Below, piece after piece: positions 26,764 through 34,524 of a stretch of 64,000 nt of DNA. The position numbers and the translations under genes are program-made. The stretch covers positions 3,720,001 to 3,784,000 of the forward strand of contig NZ_JARRAG010000002.1 of assembly GCF_029589435.1 (NCBI RefSeq). The letters run 5' to 3'. This DNA is from Paludisphaera mucosa (lineage in GTDB: Bacteria; Planctomycetota; Planctomycetia; Isosphaerales; Isosphaeraceae). Position 1 is the stretch's first letter; every line of letters starts with the position of its first letter. The notes beneath the pieces are model-generated. The model saw only the letters and a program-made list of their open reading frames with translations. It did no database searches and was not told where the DNA came from.

Positions 26764-27218
26764 GCCGCCCAGGCCTGATCGCAGTTCCCCAAAGGCGGGG
26801 CCCCTCCCACGAAGACGTGGGAGGGGCCCCGTCGCATTTCGAACCCGCTCGCCTTCCCCCCCGCCGTTCCCACGCCCTCCCGTCGGCACCTTGCCCCCCC
26901 CGCGACGCGTCGCGCGATCTTCCCGAACTCCTCTCTCAAGCATCCCTCAGTCTTCATGGGGCCGCCGCGCCTCTTGTTTATAGTAGTATTGTTAGTTCAT
27001 AAATACACTTAATGATCTTAATGAGAGCGTCTTAAGAGATGGCGTGCGAGGGCTCCTTCACGCTCTTCGACGCGTGGGTTCCGCGTGCCGACCGCTCCGG
27101 CGCGGCCGTGGCGAAGGACTTGCCGCGGGAATCCATCAACGGCGAGGAGCCTCCATCGACATGCGAGCGACGCTCGCCCGCGCCACCGACAATACGAAAA
27201 GCCACTGAGTCAATTTTA
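26764..27218. other. 455-bp intergenic region with terminator and AT-rich promoter-like patch
   Basis: It contains the terminator at 26797-26830 and an AT-rich patch at about 26973-27030 that stands out in this GC-rich DNA. Two direct TTAATGA repeats (27009-27015, 27018-27024) lie in the patch, and a third copy (27216-27222) overlaps the next start codon. This is likely the promoter region of the 27219 unit. Confidence 0.5.
26797..26830 (+). terminator. Perfect 15-bp hairpin after DUF1559 gene 2
   Basis: Arms 26797-26811 and 26816-26830 pair perfectly with the tetraloop AAGA, 34 nt after the stop. There is no T-tract, but stem strength makes a terminator the best call. Confidence 0.75.
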
Positions 27219-27767
27219 ATGAATGAAACTTCGACTCAATTGACCGTCGCCCATAACGGCCCGCACGGCTCCATCGCAGGCGTCACGACCCGCACGCGAC
27301 GCGGAGCTGGGCCGGCCCTGAGCGGGCTTCGGATCGGAAGTCTGGCGCGATGGCTCACGGCCGCGGCGCTGGCGGCTGCGGCGGCCGGTTGCGGCGAGTC
27401 ACGCCCCGAGGTCGGCGTCGCGACGTATCCGGTGCAGGGCAAGGTCGTCCTGGCGAATGGGCAGCCCCTGACCTCGGGCGTCGTGGTCTTCGTCTCGGGA
27501 GGCTCGACGACGCCTCCGGTCTCGGGCGTGCTCGGCCCGGACGGGTCTTTCGTCCTCATGACCGACGGCGTCGTCGCCGGCGCGCCGGCCGGGGAGTACA
27601 AGGTCCGCCTGGAGATCGACCCCGACGCTTCGGCGACGGGGACGTCGCCCAGGAAGCGGAACGCGGTGCCCTTCCCCGCCAAGTACGGCAAAGAAACCAC
27701 CTCGGGCCTGACCGCCACGGTCAAGGCCGAGCCCGCGAACGAGCTCCGCCCCTTCGTCCTCAACTGA
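27219..27767 (+). CDS. Lipoprotein with carboxypeptidase-regulatory-like domain, paralogue of 25073
   Basis: The 182-residue protein has lipobox AAAAGC (Cys58). The region before the hydrophobic core is unusually long (about 40 residues), so the true start may be later, but no closer ATG is in frame. The mature domain parallels the 25073 protein: [20 protein letters not shown], a [10 protein letters not shown] strand, and [19 protein letters not shown] close to the end. It is 80 nt upstream of a DUF1559 gene, repeating the lipoprotein-then-pseudopilin order. Its promoter probably lies in the AT-rich patch near 27000. Function unknown. Confidence 0.75.
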   Translation: MNETSTQLTVAHNGPHGSIAGVTTRTRRGAGPALSGLRIGSLARWLTAAALAAAAAGCGESRPEVGVATYPVQGKVVLANGQPLTSGVVVFVSGGSTTPPVSGVLGPDGSFVLMTDGVVAGAPAGEYKVRLEIDPDASATGTSPRKRNAVPFPAKYGKETTSGLTATVKAEPANELRPFVLN

Positions 27768-27847
27768 TCCCCCATCCGGCCTGGAGTCGCGGCCCCGTGC
27801 GGGCCGGTCCCGACCCAGGCGCGTCCGCTACCCGGAGTTTCCTCTCG

Positions 27848-28972
27848 ATGAATCGCCGTCCCGCCTCCGTCGCCCGCCGCCGGTCCGCGTTCACGCTGAT
27901 CGAGCTGCTGGTCGTCATCGCCATCATCGCCGTGTTGATCGCCCTGCTGCTGCCGGCCGTGCAGTCGGCCCGCGAGGCCGCCCGCCGCGCCCAGTGCGTC
28001 AACAACCTGAAGCAGATCGGCCTGGGGCTCCACAACTACGAGAGTTCCGTCGGCGCATTCCCGCCGGCGGGTCAGGGGACCGACTTCACCACGACCCCGC
28101 CGCGGACGATCTTCGACGAGCCGGGAGTCTTCGTCCGCCTGCTGCCCTACCTCGAGGGCACCAACATCAGCAACGCCTACAACTTCAGCCTGCCCTACAC
28201 CCACACGTCGGGGTCCAACAAGACCGCCACCGGCACGGCCGTCAACGCCTACATCTGCCCGTCTTCCGTCCGCGAAGGCTCGGGAGCGCTCGACTCGCTC
28301 GATCCGGCCGAAGCCTCGCTGCCGACCGGCCTCCGATTCGGCTACGGCGTCCAGGACTATGGCGCGCCCTGTTACACCGACATCAGCGCCTCCGGGGCCA
28401 CCGGCGGCGCGGGCGCCACGACCATCACCCCCCATCGCAACAACAACGACCGCGCCGACGGCCTCCTCAAGGTCAGCGCGACCCGCATCGCCGAGATCAC
28501 CGACGGCACCAGCAACACCATGATGATCGCCGAGGACGCCGGCCGCGACGCCCGCTACATCGCCAACACGATGTACGCCAACGGCGCCGCCTCGCCGCTT
28601 CACGCCCCGTTCAATCCCAACCGCGACTCGTACTTCGACGCCGGGCTGCCCCGCCGCTTCTGGCGCTGGGCCGAGGCCGACGGCGCGTACGGCGTCTCGG
28701 GCCAGATCAACAACAACAAGACCCGGATCGGCCTGGGCCGCTACAGCACCGCCTACCCGGCCGCGGGCCCCGACCCCGCCGACGGCAACATCAACAAGGT
28801 CAACAACAACGCCGCCAACAACGACGAGATCTTCAGCTTCCACCCCGGCGGCGCCAACGTCCTCTTCGGCGACGGCAGCGTGAAGTTCCTCAAGGACAGC
28901 ACCAGCGTGGTGGTCCTCCGCAACCTCGTCACCCCCAAGGGCGGCGAGGTCATCAGCTCCGACGCCTACTGA
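27848..28972 (+). CDS. DUF1559 pseudopilin-like protein (3 of 7)
   Basis: The 374-residue protein begins with a basic leader, then Ala14-Phe15 at the expected cleavage site and the helix [13 protein letters not shown]. As in 25648, Ala replaces the normal Gly. It keeps [28 protein letters not shown] and [17 protein letters not shown], aligning well with protein 2, and ends with [14 protein letters not shown] and [14 protein letters not shown] lies 10 nt before ATG 27848. The gene converges on the glycosylasparaginase-like gene, with a strong hairpin between them. Confidence 0.9.
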   Translation: MNRRPASVARRRSAFTLIELLVVIAIIAVLIALLLPAVQSAREAARRAQCVNNLKQIGLGLHNYESSVGAFPPAGQGTDFTTTPPRTIFDEPGVFVRLLPYLEGTNISNAYNFSLPYTHTSGSNKTATGTAVNAYICPSSVREGSGALDSLDPAEASLPTGLRFGYGVQDYGAPCYTDISASGATGGAGATTITPHRNNNDRADGLLKVSATRIAEITDGTSNTMMIAEDAGRDARYIANTMYANGAASPLHAPFNPNRDSYFDAGLPRRFWRWAEADGAYGVSGQINNNKTRIGLGRYSTAYPAAGPDPADGNINKVNNNAANNDEIFSFHPGGANVLFGDGSVKFLKDSTSVVVLRNLVTPKGGEVISSDAY

Positions 28973-29000
28973 GCCGCGTCGGCCCGATCGTCGCGAATCC

Positions 29001-29040
29001 GGCCCCGGCGACCCGCCTCTTGCGACGGGTCGCCGGGGCC
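29001..29040. terminator. Perfect 15-bp bidirectional hairpin between convergent genes
   Basis: Arms 29001-29015 and 29026-29040 pair perfectly with a 10-nt loop. It lies between the stops at 28972 (+) and 29058 (-), so it can serve both genes. The arm core matches the hairpin at 5100-5133. Confidence 0.75.
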
Positions 29041-29057
29041 TTGGCGCGCCCCTCGGG

Positions 29058-30095
29058 TCACTTGTCATAGAGCGGGTCGAGCTGGACGACGCGGGCCGAG
29101 TCGCCGTCGTGGACGGCCATCTTGCCGCCGGGGTAGATGCAGCCGCCGGCGAACTTGCCGTCCTTGGAGACGGCGTAGAACGAGACGTTGAACGTCGTCT
29201 TGCCGTCGGGCCGCCGCCGCTTGGGGTCGCGGACGCTGGTCTCGGCGATCCGCTTCAGGGCCTCCATCACGGCGTCCTTGGGCGCCAGGCCGCGCCGCAT
29301 GTTTTCGACGACGAGGTAGCTGGAGAGGTTCAGCAGGTTGGCCTCGCCGATGCCCGTCGAGCCCGCCGAGCCGACGGTGTTGTCGAGATACAGCCCCGCC
29401 CCCAGGATGGGCGAGTCGCCGACGCGGCCGGGGATCTTCCACGACAGGCCGGAGGTCGTCGTCGTGCAGCCCAGGTCGCCGTGGGTGTCGAGCACCGAGC
29501 AGTGGATCGTGCCGGTGACGCGACGCTTGATGTAGCCGTCGAGGTAGGCGGCGACCTCGTCGTCGGGGGGCGGGACCCAGTCGTCGTTGGGGTCGCGGGT
29601 CTCCTTCCAGTGCAGCCAGACTTTGCGCGACTCCTCGGTCAGCAGGTCGACCTCGGGGAAGCCGTGGGCGCGGGCGAACCGCAAGGCCCCCTCGCCGACG
29701 ATCAGGCAGTGGCGGGTCCGCTTCATCACCAGCCGCGCGACGGCCGCGGGGTGCATGATGTTGCGGATCGAGGCGACCGAGCCGCCGCCGTGGGTCGGGC
29801 CGTGCATGACGGCCGCGTCCAGCTCGACGACCCCGTCCTCGTTCGGCAGCCCGCCGTAGCCCACCGAGTCGTCCTTGGGGTCGGCCTCGACGATCGCCAC
29901 GCCTTCGATGGCCGCGTCGAGCGGGTCGAAGCCCTTCTTGACCAGCTCGACCGCCTTCTCGACCGCGCGCAGGCCGTTGCCGCTGGAGACCGCCACCGGC
30001 CTGCGGTCGCCGGCCGGCCTCGGGTCGGTCGCGCCGATCGCCAGCGTGCCCAGGCTGGCCGCGGCGGTCCCTCCCATGAAGAATCGACGATTCAT
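29058..30095 (-). CDS. Exported N4-glycosylasparaginase/asparaginase-like Ntn hydrolase, paralogue 1
   Basis: The 345-residue protein starts with a twin-arginine-like signal (MNRRFFMGGTAAASLG). The Ntn-hydrolase family T2 architecture follows: DPLDAAIEGVAIVEAD, GYGGLPNEDGVVELDA, DAAVMHGPTHGGGSV, then the expected self-cleavage and nucleophile site at Gly195-Thr196 (GTIHCSVLDTHGDLG). The substrate loop is GRVGDSPILGAGLYLDN. Family members self-cleave before Thr and hydrolyse asparagine-linked amides: free Asn, isoaspartyl peptides or GlcNAc-Asn. The TIHC sequence differs from the usual T[IV]G, so specificity is open. ATG 30107 is a possible earlier start. It is paralogous to 32496. Confidence 0.85.
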   Translation of the reverse strand: MNRRFFMGGTAAASLGTLAIGATDPRPAGDRRPVAVSSGNGLRAVEKAVELVKKGFDPLDAAIEGVAIVEADPKDDSVGYGGLPNEDGVVELDAAVMHGPTHGGGSVASIRNIMHPAAVARLVMKRTRHCLIVGEGALRFARAHGFPEVDLLTEESRKVWLHWKETRDPNDDWVPPPDDEVAAYLDGYIKRRVTGTIHCSVLDTHGDLGCTTTTSGLSWKIPGRVGDSPILGAGLYLDNTVGSAGSTGIGEANLLNLSSYLVVENMRRGLAPKDAVMEALKRIAETSVRDPKRRRPDGKTTFNVSFYAVSKDGKFAGGCIYPGGKMAVHDGDSARVVQLDPLYDK

Positions 30096-30304
30096 AGATT
30101 TACGCATACATTGACATCCAGTGGTTTCCGACCCGCGGCGGCGGCCGACGCGAGGCGCCGCGAAAAATGGCCCGCCGCCGCTTGACATCTTGGGGGATAG
30201 ATCCGAAGATCTCCACAATCCTCCTCATAAAAGCGGACCGGAAAACCTCTCCCATCCCGGGCTCGCGCCTCGCCGCGCCTTGCTCTCGAAACGGAATCAT
30301 ATTG

Positions 30305-30835
30305 ATGGATCAACAGGTCGCCCCCCCTCCGGGGAAGGCGTCGGGCTCACGCACGACCGCCCTGTCCCTGCTGCTGAACGCCGTCCTCCTGGGCTGGATC
30401 GCCTTCGCCCAGCTCGGCAACGGGCGATTCGGCGGCGACGGCGTCTCCCTGGTGCTGGCGAACGACACCGAGGAGGCGATGATCGAGCCGACGATCGAGT
30501 ATCCCGGCGGTGCGTTCAAGCTCCCGGAACTGCCGGCGGGCAAGTCGGTCGGCACGACGATCCCCGCGCCCGGTCGCTTCGAGGCGACGCTCACCTTCAA
30601 GGACGGAAAGTCCGCGACCCAGTCGCGCAAGCTCGCCATCAAGCCCGTGGGCGAGCTGCTCGTCGTGGTGCACGTCCTGCCCGCCCCGGGCTCGAACGCG
30701 GTCCCGCCCCCGACCCCGGCGGCCCCCGGCGAGGGGGGCGAAGGCGCCTCGCCCGCCGCCCCGCCGGCCGCATCGGCCGCCTCCCCGGCCTTCCGCGTCA
30801 TCGTGGCCTACCAGGGAGAAAACACCAACATCTGA
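30305..30835 (+). CDS. Membrane-anchored hypothetical protein in DUF1559 cluster
   Basis: The 176-residue protein has one N-terminal membrane span (about residues 17-37, ALSLLLNAVLLGWIAFAQL) and no lipobox. The outer part starts with a small beta-rich domain (VSLVLANDTEEAMIEPTIEY, FEATLTFKDGKSATQSRKL, ELLVVVHVLPAPG), followed by a Pro/Ala-rich tail and a final FRVIVAYQGENTNI. I do not recognise the family. It heads a plus-strand run of four genes (this, lipoprotein 31045, DUF1559 31368, asparaginase-like 32496), so it may be part of the same surface unit. ATG 30305 is chosen as the one just before the hydrophilic leader; the frame is open upstream. Confidence 0.65.
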   Translation: MDQQVAPPPGKASGSRTTALSLLLNAVLLGWIAFAQLGNGRFGGDGVSLVLANDTEEAMIEPTIEYPGGAFKLPELPAGKSVGTTIPAPGRFEATLTFKDGKSATQSRKLAIKPVGELLVVVHVLPAPGSNAVPPPTPAAPGEGGEGASPAAPPAASAASPAFRVIVAYQGENTNI

Positions 30836-31044
30836 GGCCCGCCGGCGGCCCGAGCCGCCGCGCCGGGCCGGGCCTCGCGCATCGTCGCGAGGCTCCGCCA
30901 ACCCCACGCCCTCGACGTCCGAGGGTTCGACGCTCGGCGAAGCCTGCCGAAGTCACGACGGATCGCAACGTTTCCGTCTCGGCGCCGCGGCCCCGCTCGG
31001 GGCCTCGGCCGAGTCACGTCCCCGGTGAAGGAGTCCCTCTTTCG

Positions 31045-31266
31045 ATGTGGAGTTTCACGGTTTCGAGACGCGGTCTGATCACGTCCGGCCTGCTGGTCGC
31101 GTTCTCGGCCGGCATGGTCTGCGTCGCCGGCTGCGGCGAACGCGAGGCCCGGATCGCGCCGAGCGATAAGAAGAAGGAAGATATGCAGAAGGACATCGAC
31201 AACCCCTACGGGGCCGAGATCAAGGACACGATCAAGAAGGGCAAGTCCGCGCGCGGGCCGCGCTGA
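31045..31266 (+). CDS. Small lipoprotein preceding DUF1559 gene
   Basis: This 73-residue protein has lipobox CVAGC (Cys30). Its mature part of about 43 residues is very Lys/Asp-rich ([20 protein letters not shown]). AAGGAG lies 11 nt before the ATG. It stops 101 nt before the DUF1559 gene at 31368. Together with those at 4835 and 47754 it makes three tiny lipoproteins next to DUF1559 genes, although here it is upstream rather than downstream. Sequence similarity between the three is limited to the signal and the small charged tail. Function unknown. Confidence 0.7.
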   Translation: MWSFTVSRRGLITSGLLVAFSAGMVCVAGCGEREARIAPSDKKKEDMQKDIDNPYGAEIKDTIKKGKSARGPR

Positions 31267-31367
31267 GCCCTTCGTACGAGCCTCGCCGCGGCCGCGGCGG
31301 CCGGCTTCCCGGGCTGCGACCGTTATTCTCCGTCATGGCATTAAAATCGATATTCAAGGAGATCTTC

Positions 31368-32396
31368 ATGAGTCAGGACCGCAGGATTCGAGGCGGATTC
31401 ACGCTGATCGAGCTGCTGGTGGTCATCGCCATCATCGCCGTCCTCATCGCCTTGCTGCTGCCGGCCGTGCAGTCGGCCCGCGAGGCGGCCCGCCGCGCCC
31501 AGTGCACCAACAACCTGAAGCAGCTGGGCCTGGGCCTGGCGAACTATGAGAGCGCCAACACCCGGTATCCGCTCGGCGGCTTCCACCGCGGCACGCCCTG
31601 CTCGGGCAGCCACGAGCACAGCTTCCTGATCTCGCTGCTCCCGTTCATCGAGCAGGGGTCGCTGTTCAACTCGTTCAACTCGAACGGCCACTACACCGAC
31701 AACAACCACAACATGACCGTGTTCAGCACGGGCGTGCAGGGCTTCTGGTGCCCGAGCGACGGCGCCGCCGCCGTCCCCGACACGCGCAGCTTCGGCTACC
31801 CGATCTACTTCACCAATTACCGCGGGTCCGCCGGCACCGCCTACTACGTGGGCCGCTACTCCGAGCCCTCGTGCGACACGTCCTACGGGGCGCGTTTCGC
31901 CAAGGCCGACGGCATGCTGTACTACAACAGCTCGGTCTCCATCGCCTCGATCACCGACGGCACGAGCAACACGATGGTCACCGGCGAGGTGGCCTACGGC
32001 AAGATCCCGGCCAACGAGCGCTGGGACTGGGTGTGGTGGTTCTCGGGCAACAACGCCGACACGCTGGCCAACACCCTCTACCCCATCAACCCCCAGAAGA
32101 AGTTGAACGAGGGCTACACCGACACCAACGGCCTCGGCATCAACGTGTCGATCATGTACCACAGCTTCTCAAGCTTCCACCCCGGCGGCATGAACGCGGC
32201 GTTCGCCGACGGCTCGGTCAAGTTCCTCAAGGACACCATCAACACGATGGCGTTCGACGCCGCCACCGGCCTGCCGATCGGGATGAAGCCCGACGCCAGC
32301 GGCATCCTCCAGGTCCAGCCCGGCTACCAGTACGGCGTCTGGCAGGCCCTTTCCACCCGGGCCGGAGGCGAGATCATCAGCGCCGACGCGCTTTGA
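31368..32396 (+). CDS. DUF1559 pseudopilin-like protein (4 of 7)
   Basis: The 342-residue protein has a canonical Gly10-Phe11 prepilin cleavage site and [13 protein letters not shown] helix, then [18 protein letters not shown] encoded by DNA identical over 68 bp to gene 2. The central part is shorter and different ([29 protein letters not shown]). The H-x9-DG block [18 protein letters not shown] is followed by an insert before the terminal [13 protein letters not shown] 31368 has a strong AAGGAG at 31356-31361; ATG 31335 in the same frame lacks one. The asparaginase-like gene at 32496 follows after a hairpin. Confidence 0.9.
   Translation: MSQDRRIRGGFTLIELLVVIAIIAVLIALLLPAVQSAREAARRAQCTNNLKQLGLGLANYESANTRYPLGGFHRGTPCSGSHEHSFLISLLPFIEQGSLFNSFNSNGHYTDNNHNMTVFSTGVQGFWCPSDGAAAVPDTRSFGYPIYFTNYRGSAGTAYYVGRYSEPSCDTSYGARFAKADGMLYYNSSVSIASITDGTSNTMVTGEVAYGKIPANERWDWVWWFSGNNADTLANTLYPINPQKKLNEGYTDTNGLGINVSIMYHSFSSFHPGGMNAAFADGSVKFLKDTINTMAFDAATGLPIGMKPDASGILQVQPGYQYGVWQALSTRAGGEIISADAL
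31456..31523 (+). repeat. 68-bp stretch identical to 25742-25809
   Basis: See the partner entry. Identity at synonymous positions as well as coding ones suggests gene conversion or recent duplication of this 5' segment. Confidence 0.85.
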
Positions 32397-32414
32397 TGTG
32401 AATCGCTCCCGCTT

Positions 32415-32452
32415 CGACGCGGCGCCGCCCTCTCGGGGGAGGCGCCGCGTCG
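32415..32452 (+). terminator. 12-bp hairpin after DUF1559 gene 4
   Basis: Arms 32415-32426 and 32441-32452 pair perfectly, with further partial pairing inside the 14-nt loop. It begins 18 nt after the stop and 81 nt before the last base preceding the next gene's start. It may separate or attenuate expression of the asparaginase-like gene. Confidence 0.6.
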
Positions 32453-32495
32453 TCGCCGTCGCTCCGCCCTTCACCACATCCACGGACGAACACCG

Positions 32496-33533
32496 ATGAC
32501 CTCGAACCTGCACCGCCGCCAGTTCCTCTCGCTGGGGACCACCAGCCTCGCCGCCCTCTCGATCGGGACCTATCCCGAGAAGAAGCCGGGCTCGCGCAAG
32601 CCCGTCGTGATCGCCAGCGGCTGGGAGAAGACGGTCGAGATCGCGATGGACCTGGTGCGCAAGGGGGCCGACCCCCTCGACGCGGCCATCGCCGGCGTGG
32701 CGATCGTCGAGGCCGACGTCAACGAGCACTCCGTCGGCAAGGGGGGCACCCCGAACGAGGAGGGGGTCGTCGAGCTCGACGCCTCGGTCATGCACGGGCC
32801 GACCCACGGCGGCGCCGGCGTCGCCGGCCTCCGCAACATCACCCACCCCGCGGCCGTCGCGCGCTGCATCCTCCAGCGCACCAAGCACGTCCTGCTGGTC
32901 GGCGACAACGCCCTGAAGTTCGCCAAGGAGCACGGCTTCCCCGAGGAGGACCTGCTCACCGAGGACACCCGCAAGGCCTGGATCGCCTGGAAGGAGTCCA
33001 AGCTCCGCGGCGCGCGGATCCCCCAGATGGTCGCCTCGCTCGACCCGCCGATCCGCGAGCTGGTCGAGCGGCCCACCCACGGCACGATCCACTGCTCCGT
33101 GCTCGACACCCACGGCGACCTCGGGGCCGTGACCACGACCTCGGGCCTGGGCTACAAGGTGCCCGGCCGCGTCGGCGACTCGCCGATCCTCGGCGCCGGC
33201 CTCTGGCTCGACAACGCCGTCGGCTCGTGCGGCTCGGTCGGCCTGGGCGAGATCAACCTGATCAACTGCGCCTCGTTCCTGGTCGTCGAGAACCTCCGCC
33301 GCGGGGCCAAGCCCAAGGACGCCCTGGTCGCCACGACGAAGCAGATCGTCGAGACCGCCCTGCGCGACCCGCGGTTCCGCACCGAGGACGGCAAGCCGGC
33401 GTTCGACGTCGTCTTCTACCTGCTGACCAAGGACGGCAAGTACGCCGCCGCCAACATCCACGGCCCGGCCAACATCGTGGTCGCCGACGGCGACACGATC
33501 AAGACGATCGACTCGGCCACGCTCATCGACTGA
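32496..33533 (+). CDS. Exported N4-glycosylasparaginase/asparaginase-like Ntn hydrolase, paralogue 2
   Basis: This 345-residue paralogue of the 29058 protein shares HPAAVAR, HGTIHCSVLDTHGDLG, GRVGDSPILGAGL and the VVVADGD-like C-terminus. Thr197 is the predicted nucleophile exposed by self-cleavage after Gly196. The N-terminus LHRRQFLSLGTTSLAALSIG is a good twin-arginine signal. Both paralogues retain the odd TIHC after the scissile bond, which argues for shared, non-standard chemistry or specificity. It lies 99 nt after a DUF1559 gene, while paralogue 1 faces another DUF1559 gene. A perfect terminator follows. Confidence 0.87.
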   Translation: MTSNLHRRQFLSLGTTSLAALSIGTYPEKKPGSRKPVVIASGWEKTVEIAMDLVRKGADPLDAAIAGVAIVEADVNEHSVGKGGTPNEEGVVELDASVMHGPTHGGAGVAGLRNITHPAAVARCILQRTKHVLLVGDNALKFAKEHGFPEEDLLTEDTRKAWIAWKESKLRGARIPQMVASLDPPIRELVERPTHGTIHCSVLDTHGDLGAVTTTSGLGYKVPGRVGDSPILGAGLWLDNAVGSCGSVGLGEINLINCASFLVVENLRRGAKPKDALVATTKQIVETALRDPRFRTEDGKPAFDVVFYLLTKDGKYAAANIHGPANIVVADGDTIKTIDSATLID

Positions 33534-33560
33534 GCCCGTCCACCCCGGGCGTCACGACGA

Positions 33561-33602
33561 AGGCCCGCGCGGCGGAGCATGATCGCTCCGCCGCGCGGGC
33601 CT
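33561..33602. terminator. Perfect 18-bp bidirectional hairpin
   Basis: Arms 33561-33578 and 33585-33602 pair perfectly with a 6-nt loop, and the stem continues outward with one bulge. It lies between convergent stops at 33533 (+) and 33633 (-). Confidence 0.8.
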
Positions 33603-33632
33603 CGTCGGTTCGTGGGCTCGCCGTGATCGGCC

Positions 33633-34133
33633 TCAGCGCCGGGCCGGCGGGGCGCCGGAGGCGGCGATGGCGGCGACCTTGGACGGTGAGCTCATGTAGC
33701 AGACGAATTTCTCGGTCGAGCCCGGCCTGGGATCGGCGGCCACGCGGTACCCGCGGTAGACGGTCTTGGCGGGCTGGCCTTCCTCGCGGATCGTCAGCGC
33801 GAGGGCGCAGTTGCGGTCGGCGCCGCGGATCTCGACGTCCTTCAGCGAGGCGTCGACCGTCCCGCCCGGCTCGACGCGGAGCACCTGCGGCTTGAAGACG
33901 CACGAGGCGTTCGCCGGCTTGATCTCCAGCTCGCAACCCTTCGCGCCCAGGTCGGAGATCGCCACCTTCAGCTCGATGGACCTCGACTTGACCTTGGCCC
34001 TGGGGGCCTCGACCGTCGGCTTCTTCGGGCCGGGGGCGGCCTTGGCCTCCTGCCCGAACAGTGTGGGGACGAAGACGGAGGCGGTCACGAACCCCGCGGC
34101 CAGCGCCGAGACTTTCCAGAACCTGACTCGCAT
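33633..34133 (-). CDS. Secreted hypothetical protein
   Basis: The 166-residue protein has a Sec signal peptide (MRVRFWKVSALAAGFVTASVFVPTLFGQ; cleavage near residue 28), then a short Lys/Pro-rich linker and one small beta-rich domain. The domain holds three spaced cysteines (GCELEIKPANASCVF, NCALAL) plus one near the end (FVCYMS), which may form disulfides in the periplasm. No known family is recognised. It is transcribed toward the asparaginase-like gene and shares its terminator. The 391-bp leader region upstream is non-coding. Confidence 0.7.
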   Translation of the reverse strand: MRVRFWKVSALAAGFVTASVFVPTLFGQEAKAAPGPKKPTVEAPRAKVKSRSIELKVAISDLGAKGCELEIKPANASCVFKPQVLRVEPGGTVDASLKDVEIRGADRNCALALTIREEGQPAKTVYRGYRVAADPRPGSTEKFVCYMSSPSKVAAIAASGAPPARR

Positions 34134-34524
34134 AGCGGTTCGACTCCATTCTCAAAGGGCCGGCCGACCCGTCCTGGGCCGTCCGTCGTCGCCCGACCGC
34201 CGCCGTCGCAGGGCCCCGGCGCGTCACGCCAGGTCGCCCGCTCGGCGTCCGGTCGGTCCTGATCCTCCCGTCCGGGGATCCCCGCCGTCGACGTCGCCGT
34301 CGGTTCGTCGATCTCCCGCCGTCGCTGCCAGCTCGCGCGTCCGGTTCGGCGAATGCGACCCGGAACTTGAGGCTCCTTCGAGGTGGGCCGCAGATTACTA
34401 CGCCCGCCCCCCGCCGGCAAGGCCAACCTGGGGCCGCCCCTGGGCGCAAAAAGCAAGGCCGGCGGCCCGCTGGAATGCGGGGCCGCCGGCCTCGGGGTTC
34501 GATCATCGAGTCGTACGGTCGGGC
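34134..34524. other. 391-bp intergenic region with terminator
   Basis: It holds the minus-strand terminator at 34456-34492 and presumably the promoter of the 33633 gene. No gene is visible. Confidence 0.5.
34447..34492 (-). terminator. Rho-independent terminator of the BI-1 gene
   Basis: On the minus strand, a 12-bp perfect stem (34492-34481 with 34467-34456) is followed at once by TTGCTTTTT. It begins 32 nt after the stop of the Bax-inhibitor-1 gene. It is the clearest classical terminator in the window. Confidence 0.85.

Noticed and set aside
27350-28972. A similar 540-codon extended frame for DUF1559 gene 3
   Set aside because: Same reason; the start at 27848 is supported by GGAG and the prepilin leader.
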